From the NCBI GenBank assembly GCA_024404025.1, contig JAKSQP010000001.1:186001-250000 (forward strand): a DNA stretch of 64,000 nt, written 5' to 3'. Below the pieces are notes generated by a model. That model was not told the origin of the DNA, made no database searches, and saw only the letters and a program-made list of their open reading frames with translations. Shown here piece by piece: positions 53,801-60,778 of the stretch. The position numbers and the translations under genes are program-made. Every line of letters starts with the position of its first letter. Position 1 is the stretch's first letter. Source of the DNA: Clostridia bacterium. Lineage in GTDB: Bacteria > Bacillota > Clostridia > Oscillospirales > Acutalibacteraceae.

Positions 53801-53917
53801 TTTTTGCTGTTAATAGACTTAAATCATTTTCTGACTAATAGTATAGCAGAAATAACAGATATTTTCAACTGTTTTTTCTGATAATCAGTTGATTCGATTT
53901 CAAATGTACTGTTTAAA

Positions 53918-53951
53918 GCAAAAGTGATGTGATAATCTGCAAAAGTGATGT
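53918..53951 (+). promoter_or_regulatory. Candidate LytTR operator, regulator operon
   Basis: Two identical 13-bp direct repeats, GCAAAAGTGATGT at 53918-53930 and 53939-53951, start-to-start 21 bp, ending on the -35 box. Paired direct repeats about two helical turns apart next to a promoter are typical of LytTR regulators. Near-identical, inverted copies lie at 56736-56767. Confidence 0.6.
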
Positions 53952-53979
53952 TGACTTTATTTCTTATATTGCTTATACT
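53951..53979 (+). promoter_or_regulatory. Promoter of leader peptide-GNAT-LytTR-GHKL
   Basis: TTGACT, 17 bases, TATACT. The start point is expected near 53986, giving about 20 bases before the leader-peptide ATG. Confidence 0.75.
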
Positions 53980-53998
53980 TATAGAAAAACGAAAGGAG

Positions 53999-54148
53999 GC
54001 GGACAAAATGACAATGAAATATATCGATCAGCGTGAACTTACCATAGTTATTGTTAATAATGAAGTGCCGTTTTGTCTGCGTTCTTAGGTGATTTGCAAC
54101 CGGACAAAACCGTATTTTCGGCACTTCCGTTTTCGGAGGTGTTTTTTT
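53999..54148 (+). promoter_or_regulatory. Three-state transcription attenuator with leader peptide
   Basis: Four RNA segments can pair in competing ways. 1:2, GCGGACAAAA (53999-54008) with TTTTGTCTGC (54071-54080), ten pairs including one wobble. 2:3, AAGTGCCGTTTTGTC (54063-54077) with GACAAAA (54103-54109) and CGGCACTT (54119-54126), 15 pairs around a nine-base bulge. 3:4, the terminator CACTTCC (54122-54128) with GGAGGTG (54135-54141) plus seven Ts. 2:3 excludes both others. Segment 1 lies at the leader ribosome site and start; segment 2 is the end of the leader coding region. A ribosome stalled early would free segment 2 and allow read-through; no ribosome, or one that reaches the stop, would allow termination. 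Confidence 0.65.
54008..54088 (+). CDS. 26-residue leader peptide
   Basis: ATG 54008 to TAG 54086-54088 behind a very strong ribosome site (AAAGGAGG, nine bases before). The peptide starts MTMKYIDQRELT, has a hydrophobic middle (IVIV) and ends NNEVPFCLRS. It has no signal-peptide or double-glycine leader features, so a leader peptide whose translation controls the attenuator is preferred to a secreted pheromone. Which residues cause stalling, if any, is not evident. Confidence 0.6.
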   Translation: MTMKYIDQRELTIVIVNNEVPFCLRS

Positions 54149-54165
54149 ATTTTGGAGGTATAAAA

Positions 54166-54747
54166 ATGATATTGGAAGAAAAGAAAATTATATTAAAAAA
54201 CGGCACAGAGGCGATTCTGAAAACGCCCGAAATCGAAGATGCCGAAACAATGCTTGAAAACATACGGATCTGCTCGGGCGAAACGGATTTTCTTTCTATG
54301 TATCCCGAGGATTGGTCAAAAGCAACCGTTGAAAGTGAGAAAGAGTGGATAAGACATCATCGTGAAAATAATAACACTTTGCTGATTACCTGCTTCATTG
54401 ACGGAAAAGCAGCAGGAAGCAGTGAGATAAGTTTTATGACCGGCATCAAAACATCTCACCGAGCGATATTGGGCATTGCCATACAAAAAAAATACTGGAA
54501 TATCGGCATAGGTTCTGCCATGCTTGGGGAGCTTATGAAAGCGACAGAAGAAAACGAAAAAGCCGAAATCGTTGAGCTTGAATTTGTTGAGGGAAATGAC
54601 CGGGCAAAAGCACTCTATGAAAAATTTGGACTGAAAGTTGTTTCGGTAAGTCCGAAAAAATTTAAACTTAAAGACGGAACATATCAGAATGTCGGTTATA
54701 TGCAAAAAGAAATAAGAAAGCCAAAAATAAAAAAACGGGGTGATTAA
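54166..54747 (+). CDS. GNAT-family N-acetyltransferase
   Basis: 193 residues with the acetyl-CoA site around AILGIAIQKKYWNIGIGSAM (about residues 100-119), where the Q/R-x-x-G-x-G/A consensus appears as KKYWNIGIGSA, then YEKFGLKVV. The N-terminal part resembles RimJ/RimL-type enzymes. The substrate is unknown; in this setting it could modify a toxic compound or a peptide (inference). Start ATG 54166 with GGAGGT six bases upstream. The stop is one base before the LytTR gene start, so the two are translationally coupled. Confidence 0.85.
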   Translation: MILEEKKIILKNGTEAILKTPEIEDAETMLENIRICSGETDFLSMYPEDWSKATVESEKEWIRHHRENNNTLLITCFIDGKAAGSSEISFMTGIKTSHRAILGIAIQKKYWNIGIGSAMLGELMKATEENEKAEIVELEFVEGNDRAKALYEKFGLKVVSVSPKKFKLKDGTYQNVGYMQKEIRKPKIKKRGD

Positions 54748-54748
54748 G

Positions 54749-55459
54749 ATGCACATCTGCATTTGTGATGACGATAAAAGTCAGCACGAGATAATCAAGA
54801 ACTACATAAACGGTTTTTTTCTGCTTACACAGAAGCCTGAAATCGTTTCACGGTTCAATGGTAATGATTTGATTAAAGACTGTATGTCGGGAATCAGTTA
54901 TGACATACTTTTTATGGATATTCAGCTTGATTCCATAAGCGGACTTGAGGTTGCTCAGACGGTAAGACGGCTTAATCCCAACGCCATTATCATTTTTATT
55001 TCCAACCATCCGGATTATGTCTTTGAGGCTTTCAGCGTGGAGGCTTTGCATTTTATGGTAAAGCCCATAACCGAGCTTGAATTCGAGCGGGTATTTGTCC
55101 GTGCCATAAGCAAATATAACTCGCTCCATTCCTTTCTGCCATCACGGTTTTTGAGCGACAGAGCGGTTATCTGCATCAATGACATATTGTACTGTGAGGG
55201 CTATAACCGCCATGTAATGATTTATACGGACAACGGTAAATATGAAAGTGTTGCCAAGCTCAGCGATATTTATGAAATGCTTTCCACGCACGGATTTGTA
55301 CAGACACATCAGGGTTTTGTTGTAAATATGAGCCGAATCCGCCGTTTTGATAAAGAAAGCGTAACGCTGAATAACGGCACCTCCGTTCCGGTCAGTCAGC
55401 GCAGAAGAACTCAGGCACTCAGGATATTTGATGATTATCTGAAAGGGGTTCTTTGGTGA
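54749..55459 (+). CDS. LytTR-family response regulator (AgrA-like)
   Basis: 236 residues. Receiver domain (1-120) with acidic pair CDDD near the start and phospho-acceptor D57 in LFMDIQLD, and Lys in MVKPITE. C-terminal LytTR DNA-binding domain (about 135-232) with the typical YCEGYNRHVMIYT...FVQTHQGFVVNMSRI...VPVSQRRR. It is predicted to bind the paired repeats upstream of its own operon and of the exporter operon. ATG 54749 is preferred over GTG 54740, since GGGGTGA sits just before it. Its stop overlaps the kinase start (TGATG). Confidence 0.92.
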   Translation: MHICICDDDKSQHEIIKNYINGFFLLTQKPEIVSRFNGNDLIKDCMSGISYDILFMDIQLDSISGLEVAQTVRRLNPNAIIIFISNHPDYVFEAFSVEALHFMVKPITELEFERVFVRAISKYNSLHSFLPSRFLSDRAVICINDILYCEGYNRHVMIYTDNGKYESVAKLSDIYEMLSTHGFVQTHQGFVVNMSRIRRFDKESVTLNNGTSVPVSQRRRTQALRIFDDYLKGVLW

Positions 55460-56736
55460 TGAAAGAAGCCGCAACCGCTTTATCGGGAATGTTTGAAATA
55501 TTTATTGCGTATATGCTGTTTGGCAAATTCGGGAAAGTGAAATATAAAAAATCCGTCAGCATTCCCGTTATAATCGCAGCAATGCTCCTTGAAGGCGGAA
55601 TGACTTTTATTTTCAGCATGACGCCTTATATGTCTCTGTTCTATTTCACTTCTGTGTTCCTGATAACGCTGATTTTTGATTTCGGATTTTTGAAAAAACT
55701 GCTTTTATGCTTATTGTTTCTCGCCATAACCATCGCAGCAGAAACCGTTGGTATCTATGGTGTTTGTACCGTTTCGGGCGTCTCCATAGACGAAACGAAA
55801 TCCAGCATTCAGCTGAATACGCTTTCGCTTATTATTTCGCTTTTTCTCACCTTGCTGTTTGAACAAATGATTCGAAGCGGAAAAAACCGAAAAACAAAGC
55901 TTCCTCCAGTTTTTGTAATCGGTATATCCGCACTGCCTGCGGCAAGTATGTTTGCTCTTTTCCTTTTCTTCTTTCTGATATACCGGAACGGGAATGAAGC
56001 TTATTATATTCCGACGGTGATCTGTTCCCTGCTTCTTCTTGCCGCAAATATGAGTACATTCTTTATCATCAATAAGCAGGAGGATTTTTATGAGGAAAAG
56101 GCGGAGCTTGAACAGACAAAGTCGATGCTTGAGCTTGAAAGAACACACTATTCCGAGCTGTTTGCCGCACAGGAGGAGCTGAAGCAATTCCGTCACGATT
56201 CCAAAAACCTTTACACTTCATTGATGGCTTCGCTTCGGGAAAACGGAGCGGAAAGTGCGGCGGAGCTTATAGAAAAAAGCTTTAACTTTGACGGATTGAA
56301 GAATATGGCTTATTCGGGCAATGCCGCACTTGACGCCGTGATAAGCTCAAAAATCGCACTGGCAAAAACTCAGCAGGTTGAAATCATTCCTTATGTGCGT
56401 ATAGCTTCACCGATTCGGATTGATGATATAGACATCGGAATTCTTGTGGGCAACGCCCTTGACAACGCTATTGAAGCGGCGGCAAAGCAGGAAAACCGGC
56501 AGGTACTTTTAAGCGTTATCACTTACGGTGATATGCTTTCGGTTGAGGTGAAAAATCCCATTTCCGCTGATTTTGAAATCGGCAGTTTGAAAACCACAAA
56601 AACAGATGCGGGTAATCACGGCTACGGTCTGAAAAGTATTGAGGCGATTGCGGAAAAATATTCCGGAACGCTGTCTGTTAAAGCGGAAAACGGTGAATTT
56701 ATACTTTCGGTTATTCTTTGCAATGACAAGATTTAA
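55459..56736 (+). CDS. GHKL sensor histidine kinase (AgrC-like)
   Basis: 425 residues. About six membrane helices in the first 200 residues, a coiled linker, then the phosphorylated H246 in FRHDSKNLYTS, the N-box GNALDNAIEAA (about 331-341) and the glycine-rich KTDAGNHGYGLKSIE. The polytopic sensor is the design of AgrC/ComD-type kinases that sense peptides within the membrane, but similar kinases sense antibiotics with the help of ABC exporters. Start ATG 55459 overlaps the LytTR stop. No pheromone precursor or AgrB-like protease gene is nearby. Confidence 0.9.
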   Translation: MKEAATALSGMFEIFIAYMLFGKFGKVKYKKSVSIPVIIAAMLLEGGMTFIFSMTPYMSLFYFTSVFLITLIFDFGFLKKLLLCLLFLAITIAAETVGIYGVCTVSGVSIDETKSSIQLNTLSLIISLFLTLLFEQMIRSGKNRKTKLPPVFVIGISALPAASMFALFLFFFLIYRNGNEAYYIPTVICSLLLLAANMSTFFIINKQEDFYEEKAELEQTKSMLELERTHYSELFAAQEELKQFRHDSKNLYTSLMASLRENGAESAAELIEKSFNFDGLKNMAYSGNAALDAVISSKIALAKTQQVEIIPYVRIASPIRIDDIDIGILVGNALDNAIEAAAKQENRQVLLSVITYGDMLSVEVKNPISADFEIGSLKTTKTDAGNHGYGLKSIEAIAEKYSGTLSVKAENGEFILSVILCNDKI

Positions 56737-56767
56737 TCACTTTTGTATTTGAAATTATCACCTTTGC
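56736..56767 (-). promoter_or_regulatory. Candidate LytTR operator, exporter operon
   Basis: ATCACTTTTGT (56736-56746) and ATCACCTTTGC (56757-56767), start-to-start 21 bp. These are the reverse complement of the core CAAAAGTGAT found upstream of the regulator operon, with one or two changes. The block begins at the kinase stop codon and ends eight bases before a -35 box. Confidence 0.55.
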
Positions 56768-56775
56768 AAAACCCG

Positions 56776-56804
56776 TTGAATACAAACATAATATTATTTA
56801 TCAT
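56776..56804 (+). promoter_or_regulatory. Promoter of the ABC exporter pair
   Basis: TTGAAT, 17 bases, TATCAT. The expected start point (about 56811) lies inside the left arm of the hairpin at 56805-56829. Confidence 0.6.
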
Positions 56805-56836
56805 AGGCACATCGGCTATCGGTGTGTCTATTTTTT
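56805..56836 (+). terminator. Terminator of the regulator operon, nested with the exporter promoter
   Basis: AGGCACATCG (56805-56814) pairs with CGGTGTGTCT (56820-56829) with two G-T pairs, followed by A and six Ts. Transcripts from the upstream operon contain both arms and should stop here; transcripts begun at the local promoter would lack most of the left arm and pass. Confidence 0.55.
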
Positions 56837-56866
56837 ATCCCATATACTTTAACAGGAGGAAAACAG

Positions 56867-58678
56867 ATGTCAAAAAACAAAGACAAAAAATACGGCGTTA
56901 TCAGTAATCTTAAATTCATGATAAAAGAGCATAACGCCTATGACAAAAGGTTTATTCCGTGTGATATTGCTTCGGCACCGCTTGCGGCAATAACCTCGGT
57001 TATTACAGCCTATCTGCCTAAATTCGTGCTTGACTGCCTCGAAAATGACAAATCACCAAGTTTTATGGTTACGGTGATAGCTCTTCTCTCGGTTGTAATA
57101 ATCGTTTTCGGTTATGCACAGTTCTTTTTATCGCAGTATTATTTTCGCAATTTCAGAGAAATGAACAATGTATGGTTTTATTCCCGCATCAACAAAAAGC
57201 TTATGAATATGGAGTATATGAAATACATCAGCGGCGAAACAAGAGTAAAGCGTGAAAAGGCGTGGACTGCCCTTGAAAGCTGGGAGGACGGAATCTGCGG
57301 TTATGTGACAAGAGCAGTTGAGATTTTATCATCGCTGTTCGGTTTTACGGCTTTCACGGCAATCATCGTTCAGGCCTCGTGGTTATTCATTCCCGTGCTT
57401 ATTGTAAGCTATGGTCTGAGTATGGTCGGTTGGCTCCTTTTGCAGAAATACAAGGATAAGCTGAAGGATGAACGCAGCGCAGTCAAACTTAAGCTCGGTT
57501 ATGTTACCTACAATTCAAAGGATTTTACCTCGGCAAAGGATATCCGTGTTTACGGCATGACGGATTTTATTATGAGCAAAATTAACCGCCATGTTGCCGA
57601 TATCACCGATATCAACAGGCGTGTCAACGTCGGTCACATTTCAAATACCGTTTTGGAGGATGTTCTGAAATTTGCCATAGGCATTGCGGCTTATGTGTAT
57701 CTTGTTAAGCTGAAAATAAGCAGTTCAATGACGATTGGTGATTTTTCGCTTTATTTCGGAGCGATAACGGGCTTCGGAATGTGGCTTGCAAAGCTTGTTG
57801 ACGGAATATCAACATTCATAGAGGCTGACCATAAGGTGAACGATTTCAGAAATTTTCTTGATATTTCCGAAGAGCCTGAAACCGAAAATCCCGTTCCCGT
57901 GCCGACGGGTGAATGTGAAATTGAGCTTAAAGATGTGAGCTTTGCCTATGAGGAGCAGGAAAAGGATACGCTGAACAATGTATCTTTGAAAATCGGAAAA
58001 GGTGAAAAAATAGCGATAGTCGGCGTGAACGGAGCAGGAAAATCAACGCTTGTAAAACTGATTTGCGGACTTTTAAAACCCAAAAGCGGCGAAATACTCG
58101 TAAACGGCGTGAACATATCCGACTATGACAGAAATGACTATTATTCTCTCCTTTCAACCGTATTTCAGGAGGCTTCGATTCTGCCGTCAAGCATCGCAAA
58201 GAATATTGCTCTATGTGAGGAATCGGAGATCGACCGTGACCGCCTTTTTGAATGTATGCGTCTTTCGGGTATCCTTGAAAAAGTGAATTCTCTGCCGCAA
58301 AAGGAAAACACCCTGCTTGTGCGTGAGGTGCACGAGGGAGGAATTGCGCTTTCCGGCGGTGAAACACAGCGTTTGCTGCTTGCGAGAGCACTTTATAAAA
58401 ACTCGCCGATACTCATTCTTGATGAGCCGACGGCAGCTCTTGACCCCATAGCCGAAAACGATATGTATATGAAATACGGTGAATTCTGCACGGGCAAAAC
58501 TGCGATTTATATTTCTCACCGTCTTTCCTCAACACGATTCTGCGACAGAATTTATCTTTTGGGCGACGGCAGAATTATTGAGGAAGGTACTCACGAAGAA
58601 CTGCTTTCACTCGGCGGAAGATACGCCGAAATGTTTAATACACAAAGCCGCTACTACAAAGAGGAGGCGATATTTTGA
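56867..58678 (+). CDS. ABC exporter half-transporter A
   Basis: 603 residues: N-terminal six-helix type IV (exporter) membrane domain, then an ATPase domain. Walker A GVNGAGKST at about 386-394, Q-loop FQEASILP, signature LSGGETQRLLLARAL at about 495, Walker B PILILDEPTAALDP, and H-loop SHRLSS. There is no C39 peptidase domain, so it is not a self-processing bacteriocin exporter. AGGAGG precedes ATG 56867. It overlaps the next gene by four bases and probably forms a heterodimer with it. The substrate is unknown; self-protection or peptide export is plausible from the linked sensor kinase. Confidence 0.88.
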   Translation: MSKNKDKKYGVISNLKFMIKEHNAYDKRFIPCDIASAPLAAITSVITAYLPKFVLDCLENDKSPSFMVTVIALLSVVIIVFGYAQFFLSQYYFRNFREMNNVWFYSRINKKLMNMEYMKYISGETRVKREKAWTALESWEDGICGYVTRAVEILSSLFGFTAFTAIIVQASWLFIPVLIVSYGLSMVGWLLLQKYKDKLKDERSAVKLKLGYVTYNSKDFTSAKDIRVYGMTDFIMSKINRHVADITDINRRVNVGHISNTVLEDVLKFAIGIAAYVYLVKLKISSSMTIGDFSLYFGAITGFGMWLAKLVDGISTFIEADHKVNDFRNFLDISEEPETENPVPVPTGECEIELKDVSFAYEEQEKDTLNNVSLKIGKGEKIAIVGVNGAGKSTLVKLICGLLKPKSGEILVNGVNISDYDRNDYYSLLSTVFQEASILPSSIAKNIALCEESEIDRDRLFECMRLSGILEKVNSLPQKENTLLVREVHEGGIALSGGETQRLLLARALYKNSPILILDEPTAALDPIAENDMYMKYGEFCTGKTAIYISHRLSSTRFCDRIYLLGDGRIIEEGTHEELLSLGGRYAEMFNTQSRYYKEEAIF

Positions 58679-60552
58679 AAGAAAAGTTTATAGCCTTAAA
58701 GAATGATATTTCGGTTATTCTCAAAAGCTTAGGTTTGATAAATGATTATCTCGGCAATCATTATCTGCTGATAAATACCGTGCAGATGACGCTTCGCACT
58801 GTTGCGCCGTATATCACCGTTTACTGCACAGGACTTGTAATAACTGCGTTGACTCAAGGCAAAGAATTTTCGGTAATACTTCGATATGTGCTGATTGCAT
58901 CATTTTCAACTCTCATAAGCGATCTTATAATGCGTTGGATGAATTTTTACAGACTCACAATGCTCAATTCCTGCTACTACAAGCATTGTGCCGTGCTTTC
59001 ACGAAAAGCACTTTCGCTTGACTACGCCAAGGCGGAAAGCTCGTCCGTTCAGACGCTTCGGGGAAAAATTGAAGAAACGGCTAATCACGGCGACGGAATA
59101 GCGTGGGTTGCCGATATGGCGGCGCAGATAATCGCAAATGCCGCATCCATTGTCATTGCAATTATTATGGTGTCGGGAATGGCTTTCGGCAGAGCAACGA
59201 AGTCTCTAAGTGGAGCGATGAAATTTGCTGATACGCCTTATTTTACCGCTCTGCTTGCGGTGATAACCGTTTTGTGCATTTCGCTCACGGTTAAATATCA
59301 AAGCATTGCTGAAAAGAAAAACTTTAAAAGCTATAATTCCGTCAAATGCTGGCCTCTTAAAGAACATTACGATAAAAAATATCTCAACGAAACCGACTGC
59401 GGCAAGGATGTGAGAATATATAACGAAGCGCCGCTGCTCAACGAAGAGCTGAAAACCAAAGTTTATGAGCCGATCACCCGTAATGTCAAAGAACGCTTTA
59501 AAATCTGGGCAACCTACGGCAGCGTTACCGGGATTATTTCAAATGTGCTCGGCGGTACGGTTTATATTTTTGTGGGGTTAAAGGCTTTTACGGGAGCATT
59601 TGGTGCAGGCAAAGTCGTTGAATACTACGGCGCAATAACAAAGCTCATAAATTCCTGCTCTGATATTGCGGGCTGTTTCGGTTATCTGAGGGCAAACTGT
59701 CCGCAGATGAAGCAGGAGCTTGAATACCTTGCACTTACCTCCGATATGGAAAACGGCACAAGAAAAGCGGACGAAATCGACACGGATAACCTTGAATTTG
59801 AATTTCACAATGTCAGCTTCCGCTATCCCGAAACCGAGCCGCTTGTGCTGAAAAATATTTCTCTTAAAATAACTCAGGGTGAACACCTTGCTGTTGTCGG
59901 CATGAATGGCAGCGGTAAATCTACAATGATAAAGCTGCTTGCCCGTCTGTATGACCCGAATGAAGGTTATATCACCGTCAACGGAATCGACATCCGTGAG
60001 TTTGACTACACAGAATACCTGAAGCTGTTTTCGATCGTTTTTCAGGATTTCAAGCTGCTTGCGTTTTCGGTGGGTGAGAATATCGCCTGCTCTGAAGAAT
60101 ATGATGAGCAAAAGGTATGGAACTGCCTTAAAATGTCGGGAGCGTATGACAGAGTTAAGGAATTCCCGAACGGACTCAAACAGTCAATTTACAAGCTCTA
60201 TGAAAAAGACGGTGTTGATTTGTCCGGCGGTGAAGAACAAAAGCTTGCCATTGCAAGAGCTTTGTATAAAGACGGAGCTTTTGTGGTACTTGACGAACCG
60301 ACAGCGGCACTTGATCCCATTGCCGAAAGTGAGATTTATTCAAAATTCAATGAAATCGTCGGCAGTAAAACCGCTGTCTATATCTCACACCGTTTATCTT
60401 CCTGCCGCTTCTGCTCACGCATAATCGTTTTTGATAAGGGAGAAATCATTCAACAGGGCACTCATGAAGAACTGCTCGCACAGCCTGATGGTAAATACTA
60501 TAAATTATGGAACGCCCAGGCACAGTATTATAACGAAAAAACAACGGCATAA
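58675..60552 (+). CDS. ABC exporter half-transporter B
   Basis: 625 residues with the same plan: six-helix membrane domain with a longer loop near residues 165-190, then ATPase with Walker A GMNGSGKST (about 409-417), Q-loop FQDFKLLAFS, signature LSGGEEQKLAIARAL, Walker B AFVVLDEPTAALDP and H-loop SHRLSS. Both nucleotide sites look complete in sequence. The start is TTG 58675 inside the end of the partner gene, with GAGGAGG upstream, so the partners are made in equal amounts. Last gene of element A before the second att core. Confidence 0.88.
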   Translation: MKEKFIALKNDISVILKSLGLINDYLGNHYLLINTVQMTLRTVAPYITVYCTGLVITALTQGKEFSVILRYVLIASFSTLISDLIMRWMNFYRLTMLNSCYYKHCAVLSRKALSLDYAKAESSSVQTLRGKIEETANHGDGIAWVADMAAQIIANAASIVIAIIMVSGMAFGRATKSLSGAMKFADTPYFTALLAVITVLCISLTVKYQSIAEKKNFKSYNSVKCWPLKEHYDKKYLNETDCGKDVRIYNEAPLLNEELKTKVYEPITRNVKERFKIWATYGSVTGIISNVLGGTVYIFVGLKAFTGAFGAGKVVEYYGAITKLINSCSDIAGCFGYLRANCPQMKQELEYLALTSDMENGTRKADEIDTDNLEFEFHNVSFRYPETEPLVLKNISLKITQGEHLAVVGMNGSGKSTMIKLLARLYDPNEGYITVNGIDIREFDYTEYLKLFSIVFQDFKLLAFSVGENIACSEEYDEQKVWNCLKMSGAYDRVKEFPNGLKQSIYKLYEKDGVDLSGGEEQKLAIARALYKDGAFVVLDEPTAALDPIAESEIYSKFNEIVGSKTAVYISHRLSSCRFCSRIIVFDKGEIIQQGTHEELLAQPDGKYYKLWNAQAQYYNEKTTA

Positions 60553-60560
60553 ATTGAAAA

Positions 60561-60600
60561 AAGCCTTGAAACTGCTGAAAATCAAGCAATTTCAAGGCTT
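60561..60600 (+). terminator. Terminator of the exporter operon
   Basis: AAGCCTTGAAA (60561-60571) pairs with TTTCAAGGCTT (60590-60600), with a short inner GC/GC pairing. The T-run after it is weak. Confidence 0.65.
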
Positions 60601-60620
60601 TATCATTTAATTAAAAACCA

Positions 60621-60639
60621 CTTGGTATTATTCCCACTC
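60621..60639. repeat. att core copy 2 (19-bp direct repeat, guaA-end-like)
   Basis: CTTGGTATTATTCCCACTC, identical to 53653-53671 and in the same orientation. Beyond it the flanks differ, except for a loosely shared TTAAACA(T/G)CTTTGTT 27 and 37 bp downstream. It marks the junction between element A and the mobilizable element B. Confidence 0.6.
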
Positions 60640-60738
60640 GCTCAAGGAATTCTAAACTTAAACAGCTTTGTTTATGAATTTTAGCTCGTGGTATTTGTAT
60701 CATCTGTATTACCCCAAAAACTTGGGCTATCAGAATTT

Positions 60739-60758
60739 TTGTTGCCAATATGTTGCCA
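60739..60758. repeat. Candidate integrase arm sites, element B
   Basis: TTGTTGCCA (60739-60747) and ATGTTGCCA (60750-60758), 11-bp period, starting 118 bp after att core 2. The motif differs from the TTGTTATCA set of element A at two positions, while period and distance are nearly the same (117 bp there). Confidence 0.45.
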
Positions 60759-60778
60759 GAATCTTGGCTTGTTTCAAA

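Noticed and set aside
54008-54088. The 26-residue peptide as a secreted pheromone for the GHKL kinase
   Set aside because: It lacks a double-glycine leader or signal peptide, the exporters have no C39 domain and there is no AgrB. Its coding region forms the attenuator segments, which explains it better. Not fully excluded.
54166-60552. Element A as a prophage or standard conjugative element
   Set aside because: No integrase, structural phage genes, relaxase or type IV secretion genes lie between the two att-like cores.
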